A stretch of DNA of 64,000 nucleotides from positions 1-64,000 of the forward strand of contig NZ_QNRU01000002.1 in assembly GCF_003315235.1 (NCBI RefSeq), given 5' to 3'. Below the pieces are notes generated by a model. That model searched no databases. It saw only the letters and a list, made by a program, of their open reading frames with translations, and was not told where the DNA came from. The translations under genes were made by a program, and so were the position numbers. Of this stretch, positions 50,842 to 59,208 are shown in pieces (within the stretch, counting starts at the first letter, position 1; every line of letters starts with the position of its first letter). The stretch comes from Neisseria gonorrhoeae (GTDB taxonomy: Bacteria > Pseudomonadota > Gammaproteobacteria > Burkholderiales > Neisseriaceae).

Positions 50842-51424
50842 CGTAGTTCTCCTCACGGACGATACGCGGTGTGATTTCGCGCGGCTCAATGGTAACAGGT
50901 TGGTAAATCACGCGTTTTTGCTCTTCGTCATAACGCATTTCCACATAGCCGGAAATCGGGAAGTCTTTGCGGAACGGATGTCCGACAAAGCCGTAATCGG
51001 TCAGGATGCGGCGCAAGTCGGGATGGTTGTTGAACATGATGCCGTACAAATCGAAGGCTTCGCGCTCGTACCAATCCGCGCTGTTGTAAATATCGGCTAC
51101 GGATTCGACTACAGGGAAGTCGTCGTCTGAAACCCAGACGCGTACGCGGATGCGTTGATTGTTTTTAACGGAAAGCAACTGACTGACAACGGCAAAGCGT
51201 TTGCCCTGCCATGCTTCGTTTTTGTAAGTGCTGTAATCGACGCCGCACAAGTCAACCAGAAGCTCGAAATGCAAATCTTCATGGTCGTGCAATGCGGTCA
51301 TGACTGAAATATAGTGCTCGGGCAGACACTCGACGGTAATCTCGCCCAAAGCTGAAATGACTTTGCCTGCCTGATCGCCAAGCACGCCGACGACGGTCTC
51401 GTATAAGTTTTGAATGCTTGCCAT
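50831..51424 (-). CDS. nuoC: NADH-quinone oxidoreductase subunit C
   Basis: A 197-residue 30-kDa-type subunit with [19 protein letters not shown] and the signature ERE-type [32 protein letters not shown] (about 120-150), then [20 protein letters not shown]. It is not fused to NuoD, as in most betaproteobacteria. Confidence 0.96.
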   Translation of the reverse strand: MASIQNLYETVVGVLGDQAGKVISALGEITVECLPEHYISVMTALHDHEDLHFELLVDLCGVDYSTYKNEAWQGKRFAVVSQLLSVKNNQRIRVRVWVSDDDFPVVESVADIYNSADWYEREAFDLYGIMFNNHPDLRRILTDYGFVGHPFRKDFPISGYVEMRYDEEQKRVIYQPVTIEPREITPRIVREENYGGQ

Positions 51425-51436
51425 ATCGTCCTCTCC

Positions 51437-51919
51437 TTACTCGTCACGCGCGATGGTGGAAGTGCGCTTGATTTTTTGTTGGAGCTGAATCAGGCCGTAA
51501 ATCAGAGCTTCCGCAGTCGGCGGACAACCCGGCACATAAACGTCCACCGGCACGACACGGTCGGCACCGCGCACAACGGAATAAGAATAGTGATAATAGC
51601 CGCCGCCGTTGGCACACGAACCCATAGACAATACCCAGCGCGGCTCGGCGAGCTGGTCGTACACGCGACGCAGGGCTGGCGCCATTTTATTGGTCAGCGT
51701 ACCTGCCACAATCATCAGGTCGGCCTGACGTGGGGACGGACGGAAAATGATACCGAAACGGTCAAGGTCATAACGCGCCATACCCGCATGCATCATTTCC
51801 ACGGCGCAGCAGGCCAATCCGAAAGTAACCGGCCACAATGAACCGGTACGCATATAGTTCAACACCGTATCCGCGCTGGTGGTGATGAAACCTTTTTTCA
51901 AAACGCCTTCTATTCCCAT
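51437..51919 (-). CDS. nuoB: NADH-quinone oxidoreductase subunit B
   Basis: A 160-residue subunit carrying cluster N2: the tandem Cys in [13 protein letters not shown], plus [16 protein letters not shown] and [17 protein letters not shown]. The start is the ATG of [11 protein letters not shown], overlapping the nuoA end by 10 bases. Confidence 0.96.
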   Translation of the reverse strand: MGIEGVLKKGFITTSADTVLNYMRTGSLWPVTFGLACCAVEMMHAGMARYDLDRFGIIFRPSPRQADLMIVAGTLTNKMAPALRRVYDQLAEPRWVLSMGSCANGGGYYHYSYSVVRGADRVVPVDVYVPGCPPTAEALIYGLIQLQQKIKRTSTIARDE

Positions 51920-52266
51920 TCCAGCGCACCTTTTTTCCATTCGTAAACAAAGCCTACCGTCAGGACGACGATAAACACCAGCATAGACCAAAAGCCGTAC
52001 GCGCCCAAATCTTTGAACACGACTGCCCACGGCAGCATAAACGCAACCTCCAAATCGAAGAGGATGAACAGGATGGCGACGAGGTAATAGCGCACGTCGA
52101 ACTTCATCCTTGCGTTTTCAAAGGCTTCAAAACCGCATTCGTAAGGCGCGTCTTTTTCGGCATAGTGGCGTTTCGGGCCCAAAATCGTGCCGAGCAGGAT
52201 AAACAGTACGCCGGCCGCGAGGCCGACGAGGATAAAGACAAAGACGGGAAAATAAGCGGACAACAT
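51910..52266 (-). CDS. nuoA: NADH-quinone oxidoreductase subunit A
   Basis: A 118-residue subunit with three helices and the conserved [41 protein letters not shown]. It is the first gene of the nuo operon. The ATG at [10 protein letters not shown] was chosen over an in-frame start eight codons upstream. A TAAAAT -10-like box lies 45 bases upstream. Confidence 0.95.
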   Translation of the reverse strand: MLSAYFPVFVFILVGLAAGVLFILLGTILGPKRHYAEKDAPYECGFEAFENARMKFDVRYYLVAILFILFDLEVAFMLPWAVVFKDLGAYGFWSMLVFIVVLTVGFVYEWKKGALEWE

Positions 52267-52310
52267 GGTTACACCCAAATCCGTTAACAAAATTTCTACA
52301 ATAATTTCGT

Positions 52311-52316
52311 ATTTTA
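52311..52316 (-). promoter_or_regulatory. Candidate -10 box of the nuo operon
   Basis: TAAAAT on the minus strand with a weak TTTTAA 17 bases upstream, in the AT-rich leader of nuoA. This is the best sigma-70 match I see between nuoA and the Fur-like site. Confidence 0.4.
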
Positions 52317-52391
52317 GCGAATTTCAAAAACCATTAAAAGGTAAATATCGGCAAAACGCCCAAAAAAACCCAATAAATACAATCATGTTAT

Positions 52392-52410
52392 GATAACGAT
52401 TCTTATTTGA
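52392..52410. promoter_or_regulatory. Fur-box-like site upstream of nuoA
   Basis: GATAACGATTCTTATTTGA matches the classic 19-base Fur box at 12 positions and lies 126 bases before the nuoA start. Fur has been reported to activate nuo in meningococcus from a distant upstream site, which fits this placement. Confidence 0.55.
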
Positions 52411-52450
52411 TTTTATAAGGTCATATAAATTTTTACACCGTAATTCGTGG

Positions 52451-52604
52451 TATAGCGGATTAACAAAAACCGGTACGGCGTTGCCCCGCCTTAGCTCAAA
52501 GGGAACGATTCCCTAAGGTGCCCAAGCACCAAGCGAATCGGTTCCGTACTATCCGTACTGTCTGCGGCCCGCCGCCTTGTCCTGATTTTTGTTAATCCGC
52601 TATA
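52451..52604. repeat. Correia repeat enclosed element (full length, 154 bp)
   Basis: TATAGCGGATTAACAAAAAC and the mirrored GTTAATCCGCTATA termini bound a complete element with the internal block GGGAACGATTCCCTAAGG. It sits upstream of the Fur-like site of nuo, in the divergence-free gap to the spermidine-synthase-like gene. Confidence 0.92.
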
Positions 52605-52686
52605 TATAGGAATAAGAATTCGGGACAAAATGTTTAAACCATTTTGTCCCGACTGCTGTGATGCGGTTTTTTTGAACTAGCAGGAC

Positions 52687-52750
52687 GTTACCTAAAACCT
52701 GCGTTGCCTAAAACCTGCGTTGCCTAAAACCTGCGTTGCCTGAAACCCTT
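52687..52750. repeat. 16-bp tandem repeat, four copies
   Basis: The unit GTTGCCTAAAACCTGC occurs at 52687 (one mismatch), 52703, 52719 and 52735 (degenerate end). It lies just after the stop of the spermidine-synthase-like gene. Copy number is likely to vary between strains. Confidence 0.85.
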
Positions 52751-52758
52751 TAAGACGG

Positions 52759-54246
52759 TTAAATCCCTCTGCCGTATTTGTATTCTACAATCATATTATC
52801 GTCAGTAATGACTTCCGCCCCAGCCGAAGGTTCCGTCATCCGAATCAGCATACGAGAGACAACCTTTTGTGCTGCAGCATCCACGGTGCTGCTGTCAAAT
52901 ACGTGCCTGCCGCTTTCCGGCCAAATCAACCGGGAAAGGCGTTGCTTGAGCAGTTCTTTATTAGGGAAAACTACCGGGGTTGCCGAGCCGACTACCATAT
53001 GCCCGTAGCGGTATGCATAGGGAATACTGTGTACGGCGGTAGCAAAAGCATGCGGGCTGTGCGTGGTATTAAACATTACAATACCATCCGGGGTAAGGTG
53101 GCTTTGCACCTGTTTTAAAAATTCCGCACTCAACAGGTTAGTGGAATAGGCACGCCAGTACCAAGTCGAATTCATCAAAATCAGGTCGAATTTTTCATCA
53201 GGATGGCGACGCAGCCATTTCCTACCGTCATCCAATACAATTTCAACACGTTTGTCCTGCAAAAGCGGTGCGATTTGCGGCTCGTCCGCGATAAGGCTAC
53301 GGTATGCCGGATTGATTTCCGCAACGATCATCGACTGCATTTCCGGAATGGCAGACAAGACGCGCGCCCACGAACCTGTACTCAATCCAACGACGAAAAT
53401 GCGGCGTATGCCGGACTTCAGGGAGGGTGGCAGATAGGCACGTTCGATGCCGTTGACACTATTGAATACATCGGTATTGTATGCGCCGTCGTATACATTC
53501 GCCCCATAAACAACCTTATCACCATCTCTATGGTAAACCGCAACAATGCCGTGTTTGTTTTCAATCAACCTATCCGGACGGCCAGCAATATTTTGAAAGA
53601 CAGAATCCGGCAGTAGGAACATGAGGATGCCGAACATTAGGGAAACTGCTACCGACACTGCATTCAGTCGGAGACTTTTTTGGAACAGTGTACAAAACAA
53701 AGGGACAGCAGCAGAAATCAAACAGATGAGCAGGTAAATCTGTTGGGTGGACAAGAAATCAAGTATCACAAAGCCGATAAGGACCGGACCCAATGCACTG
53801 CCGGCAACGTTGGCGAAATAAACATTGGAAACCTGTCGTCCGGATTTGTTGCCATCCGTACCCACATGGTGTACAAGTGGGAAAATCAACCCCCTGACGA
53901 CGGCAGACAGGGTAATGAAGATACCGGCGTGGTGGACGAAGCCGGAAAAACCCGTCAACAACCACGCAGCACCCAAAATCAAAAAATCGGCAATACCCGC
54001 CCACAAGAAGCACTGCCCGATAAAGGGAATATCAACAAAGCGGCTGCGGCAAATCCGTTTGCCAAAATACGCGCCGACGGCGATACCGGTCAGAAAACAG
54101 GCAAGAGTAAATGAAAATGCCTGAGGCACGGACTGTGCTGCGAACGAAAACATCCTTACCCACAAGACTTCTATACCCAAGCTCAATAATCCGCTAAGGA
54201 AAGAAAGCATATAAATCAAACTAGTATTCGGTTTAGTGTTCACCAT
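52759..54246 (-). CDS. Membrane-fused spermidine synthase-like protein
   Basis: A 495-residue protein. Residues about 1-220 hold six or more helices (SLIYMLSFLSGLLSLGIEVLWVRMF; TGIAVGAYFGKRICRS); residues 230-495 are a spermidine-synthase-type SAM fold with FVVGLSTGSWARVLSA, IVAEINPAY and VEIVLDDGRKWLRRH. The usual catalytic D-S-x-D-P is replaced by MNSTWYWRAYST, so polyamine synthesis is doubtful. The family is sometimes linked to surface modification, but no role is shown. The ATG at MVNTKPN has AAGGATGGAT upstream and overlaps the preceding gene by 14 bases. Confidence 0.75.
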   Translation of the reverse strand: MVNTKPNTSLIYMLSFLSGLLSLGIEVLWVRMFSFAAQSVPQAFSFTLACFLTGIAVGAYFGKRICRSRFVDIPFIGQCFLWAGIADFLILGAAWLLTGFSGFVHHAGIFITLSAVVRGLIFPLVHHVGTDGNKSGRQVSNVYFANVAGSALGPVLIGFVILDFLSTQQIYLLICLISAAVPLFCTLFQKSLRLNAVSVAVSLMFGILMFLLPDSVFQNIAGRPDRLIENKHGIVAVYHRDGDKVVYGANVYDGAYNTDVFNSVNGIERAYLPPSLKSGIRRIFVVGLSTGSWARVLSAIPEMQSMIVAEINPAYRSLIADEPQIAPLLQDKRVEIVLDDGRKWLRRHPDEKFDLILMNSTWYWRAYSTNLLSAEFLKQVQSHLTPDGIVMFNTTHSPHAFATAVHSIPYAYRYGHMVVGSATPVVFPNKELLKQRLSRLIWPESGRHVFDSSTVDAAAQKVVSRMLIRMTEPSAGAEVITDDNMIVEYKYGRGI

Positions 54247-54853
54247 ATCCATCCTTTCTGTAACGCAGCCATACTGAAGCAGCAATCAGAAGGTTAAGGC
54301 AGGCTGTCAGCGCAATGGTTTGGGAGAGGGTAAAAAAGACGTAGAAAAATTCGGCGGCGGCAAGCGATCCGAGTGCCGCACCCAAAGTGTTGAAAAAATA
54401 TAAGGTACCGATAGACTCGCCAACATTATGTATTTTCCGGTTAAAAAAACAGGTCAGCAAGGGCAAGGTCGCGCCCATCATAAAGGTAGGAAGCAGCAAT
54501 AAGAGGAAATTGGCAGCAGCGATGATGGGCAAATCAGCCTCAACTAAAAGATGCCCCAAGCCGGAAATCAGACCCTTGCTTACCAAACCGAACAGACCGA
54601 TGGATACTTCAGCGATGCAAAACAGGGGGATGATACTTGAAGGAAAACGGTCAGCAATGCGTCCGCCGAAATACGCACCTACACCCAAGCCGACCATAAA
54701 TACAGAAATAATGACAGTAATCGAACTCAAATCGATACCTATGTGGCTGAATAGAAGCCTCTGCCAGCTGACCTGGTAAATCAGGGCGCAGAAGCCAGAG
54801 GCGAAAAACACCAGCGACAATCCTTTCAGGGTTTTACTTGCGGTCGAATTCAT
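54233..54853 (-). CDS. Integral membrane protein, half of a spermidine synthase-like transporter fold
   Basis: A 206-residue protein with about six helices matching the membrane half of the next gene: LSLVFFASGFCALIYQVSWQRLLF, FMVGLGVGAYFGGRIADRF, LLLLLPTFMMGATLPLLTCF and GTLYFFNTLGAALGSLAAAEFF. It ends where the SAM domain would begin. Translational overlap with the downstream gene suggests a two-subunit arrangement. The start is the ATG of MNSTASK; a TTG five codons upstream is less likely. Confidence 0.7.
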   Translation of the reverse strand: MNSTASKTLKGLSLVFFASGFCALIYQVSWQRLLFSHIGIDLSSITVIISVFMVGLGVGAYFGGRIADRFPSSIIPLFCIAEVSIGLFGLVSKGLISGLGHLLVEADLPIIAAANFLLLLLPTFMMGATLPLLTCFFNRKIHNVGESIGTLYFFNTLGAALGSLAAAEFFYVFFTLSQTIALTACLNLLIAASVWLRYRKDGYGEH

Positions 54854-54916
54854 ATTTTCTATTTTCAAATAGGCGGAACTATAAATGAAATGTATTAATG
54901 TGTAAACATTTGTATT

Positions 54917-55030
54917 AGCCGTAGGAAATCACCGCATTGCTCAAACTGCAGGCCGGGAAAATAAACTCGTAAGCCCGCAAACGGCGTATCACTGTTCAAA
55001 CTGCTGTGCGGCTTCATGACGTTATAAAAA
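54917..55030 (-). pseudogene. IS3-type transposase C-terminal remnant
   Basis: In one minus-strand frame the sequence reads FYNVMKPHSSLNSDTPFAGL, the ending typical of IS3-family OrfB (YN-x-x-PHSSL-x-x-x-TP), then a short tail. Nothing upstream matches, since the IS1016 remnant cuts in immediately. It is a fragment only. Confidence 0.55.
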
Positions 55031-55034
55031 TTAA

Positions 55035-55479
55035 GGGGCCGTCCTGGACAACTAGGATAAACTCGATTTTGCTAATTGTTTTAAAATGGAACAAGAACTT
55101 TTATCTCACTGTTGTTAAAACGCCGTTCGCACTCCTTTAAATACAGCTCAAAATGCTCTTTGGGAATGCCGTCAAACTTGCGTAAATGACGTTTTGCCCG
55201 GTTCCAAAAGTTCCCAATTCCATTAATATGGTTTTGTCGTTCGGCAAAATGTGTGCTGTGATTGATACGGAAATGGCTAAATTCGCCCGCATCCAATACA
55301 TCATAGCGACGATAACAATCCGTATAAACAATGCTGTCAGGCTCTGTTGCTGTTCTTGCAGTTACGCCTGCGACAAACAGTTCAATGAGTTTATTTTGTT
55401 TATACCGGCTTAGACGGCTTTTTCTCATAGGGATAATTCTAACTTAATTTGAATTTCCCTAGTTATCTAGGACAGCCCC
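55035..55479 (-). mobile_element. IS1016 element with internal deletion
   Basis: Terminal inverted repeats are GGGGCCGTCCTGGACAACTA at the left and, on the minus strand, GGGGCTGTCCTAGATAACTA at the right (about 445 bp). An intact copy is about 700 bp. The single transposase frame inside is shortened. Confidence 0.8.
55081..55428 (-). pseudogene. IS1016 transposase (IS1595 family), internally deleted
   Basis: 115 residues. The N-terminus RKSRLSRYKQNKLIELFVAG and the C-terminal part YTDCYRRYDVLDAGEFSHF, FWNRAKRHLRKFDGIPKEHF are those of IS1016 transposase (about 215 residues), but ARTATE joins directly to PDSIVYTD, so the central region including the first catalytic acidic residues (a DGEVEVDES-type motif as I recall it) is missing. 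The deletion is in frame. The product should be inactive but could be mobilised in trans. Confidence 0.8.
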
Positions 55480-55863
55480 AAGAATAATAATCATTCTGGA
55501 TATTCAGTGATAACAGACACCGGGTGTTCATACCCTGTTTTTACCGTCCGTCATTCCCACGAAAGTGGGGATCCAGGACGAAAAATCTCAAGAAACCGTT
55601 TTACCCGATAAATTTCCGCACCGACAGACCTAGATTCCCGCCTGCGCGGGAATGACGGTTCGGGTATTTCTGACGATTCATCGAGCCGTAGCAACTGTAT
55701 TTTCCACCCCGTCGGGCAAAAATACCAAAACTCAAATCAAGCCGTCCGAATACCGTTTTCGGCGGTATCGTTTGCGGCAAAATAATCACGCATCCGGGCA
55801 TTCGATATCGTCGGCAGTTTGCGCATACATGCCGTAACGGCAACCTTATACGGCTTACCCTTG

Positions 55864-56017
55864 TATGGCGGATTGACAAAAATCAGGACAAGGCGGCGGG
55901 CCGCAGACGGTACAAATGGTACGGAACCGGTTCGCCCGGTGCTTCATCACCTTAGGGAATCGTTCCCTTTGAGCCGGGGCGGGGCAACGCCGTACCGGTT
56001 TTTGTTAATCCGCTATA
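55864..56017. repeat. Correia repeat enclosed element (full length, 154 bp)
   Basis: The TATGGCGGATTGACAAAAA end (diverged) and the TTTTTGTTAATCCGCTATA end bound the same internal blocks as the copy at 52451, in opposite orientation (CCTTAGGGAATCGTTCCC). Confidence 0.9.
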
Positions 56018-56470
56018 CCTGCGTAATGGTATCGGGTACTCATCATCAACCTGCCTTGCATTCGGTTGTGTTGTCCGGCAACTGTCCGGTTGTGCCGATG
56101 GGTTGCCCTGCCGCTCCCTGAGCTACGCAACGGTTGTCTGCCTTGGGCGGGCGCGGGTGGCGGCCGGGCGGTTTGTCGCTATGATACGGAAGTTCCGATA
56201 TACAAGGGCGGGCTTCAGCCCGCCAAATCCACCAACTCCGCCGAATCCGCCGATTCCCGCCGCCGTCATTCCCGCGCAGGCGGGAATCCAGACCTGTCGG
56301 TGCGGAAACTTATCGGATAAAACGGTTTCTTTAGATTTTGCGTTCCGGATTCCCACTTTCGTGGGAATGACGGAATGTAGGTTCGCGGGAATGACGGCGG
56401 CGGCTGCGGCAAAATTGCCCTTCCCGTTTTCAGACGACTATTTGCCTTGTCCTTGCTACGGTTTTTTGCC

Positions 56471-56568
56471 GTAGGTCGGATTCTCGAATCCGACATTTCC
56501 AACAGCGGTTTTTCGGAAACGATAAACGCGTCAAATGTTTTTTTGTCGGATACGAATATCCGGCCTGC
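56471..56568. repeat. Two-hairpin TCGGAT repeat
   Basis: GTAGGTCGGATTCTCGAATC-CGAC forms one stem and GTCGGATACGAATATCCGGC a second, about 50 bp apart. The same layout occurs at 49018-49087 with a shorter spacer. Confidence 0.7.
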
Positions 56569-56577
56569 ATTTCAAAT

Positions 56578-58785
56578 TTACATCGCTTCCAATTTCGCAA
56601 ACTTGGTATCCAGCTCTTTCACGCCCTGTTTGCCGAAGTTGATGGTCAGTCGGGCGGATTCGCCTTTGTCTGCGGCATCGATAATCACGCCGGTGCCGAA
56701 TTTGGCGTGACGGACGTTTTGTCCGATGCGGAAGCCTGCGTAGGTTTGCGGCTGTTTGAAGTCATCGATGATTTTGTCCCGTTGTACGGTGGTTTGGCGC
56801 GTGTTGCCGTAGCTGTCGAAGGCGGGTTTTTTGACGGACAGGTAGTGCAATACTTCTGGCGGGATTTCTTCGACGAAGCGGGATGCGATGCCGAATTGGG
56901 TTTGTCCGTGCAGCATGCGTTGCTGTGCCATGGTGATGTAGAGGCGTTTGCGGGCGCGGGTAATGGCGACGTACATGAGGCGGCGTTCTTCTTCGAGGCC
57001 GCCGCGCTCGGCAAGGCTCATTTCGCTGGGGAAACGCCCCTCTTCCATACCGGTGAGGAAGACGGCGTTGAATTCCAAGCCTTTGGCGGCGTGGACGGTC
57101 ATCAGTTGGACGGCTTTTTCGCCTGCCCCTGCTTGGTTTTCGCCGGATTCGAGGGCGGCGTTGCTCAAGAAGGCGAGGATGGGGAAGGCGGGATCGTCTG
57201 AAATGTTTTCGGGCAGGGTTTCAAAGTTGCTGTCTTCGGGTTTGAACTCGATGGCGGCGTTGACGAGTTCGTCAAGGTTGTCGAGGCGGTCTTGGTTGTC
57301 GCCTTTTTGGGTTCGGTAGTGCTCGGTCAGACCGCTGTCTTTGAGGATGCCGACGATGATTTCGGACAGGTGCATTTGTCCGACTTGGTTGCGCAGGGCT
57401 TCAATCAGGCGGACGAAGGCGACGACTTTGGCGGCTTTCGCGCCGGCGTTGCAGGCTGCCTGCCAGAGGGTGATGCCTTGTTCGTTTGAGGCCGTCTGAA
57501 GGTTTTCGACGGTGCGCGCGCCGATGCCGCGCGGTGGGAAGTTGATGACACGCAAGAGGGCGTTGTCGTCGTCGGGATTGACGGCGAGGCGCAGGTAGGC
57601 GAGGGCGTGTTTGATTTCTTGGCGTTCGTAAAAGCGCAGGCCGCCGTAGATTTTGTAGGGGATGCCGCTGCGGAACAGGCTTTGTTCGATGACGCGCGAT
57701 TGGGCGTTGCTGCGGTAGAGGACGGCGATTTCGTCCAAATCCCAGCCTTCGCGTTCGAGGGCTTTGGTTTCATCCACGATGAACCGGGCTTCTTCGAGGT
57801 CGGTAAAGGCGGAGTAGTAGCGGATTTTGTCGCCTGCTTCGGCGTCGGTGCGCAGGTTTTTGCCGAGACGTTCGTCGTTGTTTTCGATAACGGCGTTGGC
57901 GGCGGCGAGGATGTTGCCGACGGAGCGGTAGTTTTGTTCGAGTTTGACGGGCGCGTCGATGTGGAATTCTTCCATCAGTGCGGTCATGTTGCCGACGTTT
58001 GCGCCGCGGAAGCGGTAAATGCTTTGGTCGTCGTCGCCGACGGCAAATACCGCTGCGTTACCGCCCGCCATGAGTTTGAGCCAGGCGTATTGCAGTTTGT
58101 TGGTGTCTTGAAACTCGTCGACCAGAATGTGGTTGAAGCGGTTTTGGTAGTGCCGGCGCAGGATTTCGTTACTTTGCAGCATTTCGTAGCTGCGGAGCAT
58201 GAGTTCGGCGAAATCGACCACGCCTTCGCGTTGGCAGATTTTGTCGTATTCGGCGTAGCACTCAATCATACGGCGCGTGTGCGGATCGGGCGCGCCCAAG
58301 ACGGAAGCGCGCAAACCGGATTCTTTTTGCGCGTTGATAAAGCCTTGCAGCGAACGCGGCGCGATGATTTCTTCGGCGATGTTGAGGCTTTTGAGCAGGC
58401 GTTTGATGAGGGAAAGCTGGTCGCCGCTGTCGAGGATTTGAAAGGAAGACGGCAGGCCTGCGTCGCGGTGGTGCAGGCGCAAAAAGCGGTGGCACAAACC
58501 GTGGAACGTGCCGAGCCACATAGCGCGGACGTTGATGGGAATCATTGCGCCGAATCGGGTTTGCATCTCTTTGGCGGCCTTGTTGGTAAACGTTACCGCC
58601 ATAATGCTGTGTACGCTGGCTTGTCCGCTTTGCAAAAGCCATGCGATACGCGTGGTCAGCACGCGCGTTTTGCCGCTGCCTGCGCCTGCCAAAACGAGGG
58701 CGGATTGCGGCGGCCAGGTTACGGCGGAGAGTTGTTCGGGGTTCAAGCCTTGCAGCAGATTGGGGGCGGATTGGTCGGGAAACAT
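56578..58785 (-). CDS. uvrD: DNA helicase II UvrD
   Basis: A 735-residue superfamily 1A helicase, 3'-5', used in nucleotide excision and mismatch repair. It opens with LLQGLNPEQLSAVTWPPQSALVLAGAGSGKTRVLTTRIAWL (Q motif and Walker A), Walker B ILVDEFQDTN, motif III GDDDQSIYRFRGA, motif V LMTVHAAKGLEF and motif VI RRLMYVAITRARKRLYI. The C-terminal NVRHAKFGTGVIID is the UvrD/PcrA tail. A DUS lies just before the start. Confidence 0.95.
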   Translation of the reverse strand: MFPDQSAPNLLQGLNPEQLSAVTWPPQSALVLAGAGSGKTRVLTTRIAWLLQSGQASVHSIMAVTFTNKAAKEMQTRFGAMIPINVRAMWLGTFHGLCHRFLRLHHRDAGLPSSFQILDSGDQLSLIKRLLKSLNIAEEIIAPRSLQGFINAQKESGLRASVLGAPDPHTRRMIECYAEYDKICQREGVVDFAELMLRSYEMLQSNEILRRHYQNRFNHILVDEFQDTNKLQYAWLKLMAGGNAAVFAVGDDDQSIYRFRGANVGNMTALMEEFHIDAPVKLEQNYRSVGNILAAANAVIENNDERLGKNLRTDAEAGDKIRYYSAFTDLEEARFIVDETKALEREGWDLDEIAVLYRSNAQSRVIEQSLFRSGIPYKIYGGLRFYERQEIKHALAYLRLAVNPDDDNALLRVINFPPRGIGARTVENLQTASNEQGITLWQAACNAGAKAAKVVAFVRLIEALRNQVGQMHLSEIIVGILKDSGLTEHYRTQKGDNQDRLDNLDELVNAAIEFKPEDSNFETLPENISDDPAFPILAFLSNAALESGENQAGAGEKAVQLMTVHAAKGLEFNAVFLTGMEEGRFPSEMSLAERGGLEEERRLMYVAITRARKRLYITMAQQRMLHGQTQFGIASRFVEEIPPEVLHYLSVKKPAFDSYGNTRQTTVQRDKIIDDFKQPQTYAGFRIGQNVRHAKFGTGVIIDAADKGESARLTINFGKQGVKELDTKFAKLEAM

Positions 58786-59161
58786 AAGGATGCCGTCTGA
58801 AAAATGGAATGCGCTATTTTAATAGAAACGGAAGGATGCCTGACAACTTGATTTTGATTTCGGTTTTGGCAAAGCCCTCGCCGACACACGCACGCAAAAC
58901 CTTGATAGGCGGATATCACATTGCGGCGTTCCAAACCGATTTGGACGGACGCATCGACAGGATGCGGGCTGATTTGCCGAGCCTGACCATGGTCAAGCTC
59001 GGAAAGCCCCTTCCCCGTAAAGGCGGTATTCGAATAGGCTTTGATATCGCCCTATCGGTTGGGGAAAATATTTCGGTTTGCCGCCTGAACATAGGAATAA
59101 CCGCCTTTCAATTTGCAAACAACCGAAATCGTACCGATTGTTCAGACACAGCCAAAAACAA
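58786..59161. other. Intergenic region between glnE and uvrD
   Basis: I see no gene that I can support. One DUS lies at about 58793 beside the uvrD start. An open frame on the plus strand from 58836 has no recognisable domain, a poorly spaced ribosome binding site, and runs into the glnE terminator. Confidence 0.5.
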
Positions 59162-59207
59162 ATGCCGTCTGAAACCCGGATTGTCAGGCTTCAGACGGCA
59201 TTTTTTG
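59162..59207 (-). terminator. DUS inverted-repeat terminator after glnE
   Basis: ATGCCGTCTGAAACC pairs imperfectly with GGCTTCAGACGGCAT; on the minus strand it is followed by TTTGTTTTTGG, two bases past the glnE stop. Confidence 0.7.
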
Positions 59208-59208
59208 T

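Larger units (their letters stand above)
55480..56577. repeat. 1.1-kb repeat-only intergenic region
   Basis: No convincing gene on either strand. It holds degenerate dRS3 at 55553-55572; dRS3 at 55634-55653, 56268-56287 and 56349-56368; a full-length Correia element (listed separately); and a two-hairpin TCGGAT element at 56471-56568. The 140 bases after the Correia element (about 56018-56160) are GC-rich with no recognised motif. Confidence 0.75.

Noticed and set aside
52451-52604. tRNA-like or riboswitch structure upstream of nuoA
   Set aside because: The inverted structure is fully explained by a full-length Correia element.
55480-55500. Possible Fur box (AATAATAATCATTCT) beside IS1016
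   Set aside because: A weak palindrome with no gene placed to be controlled by it.
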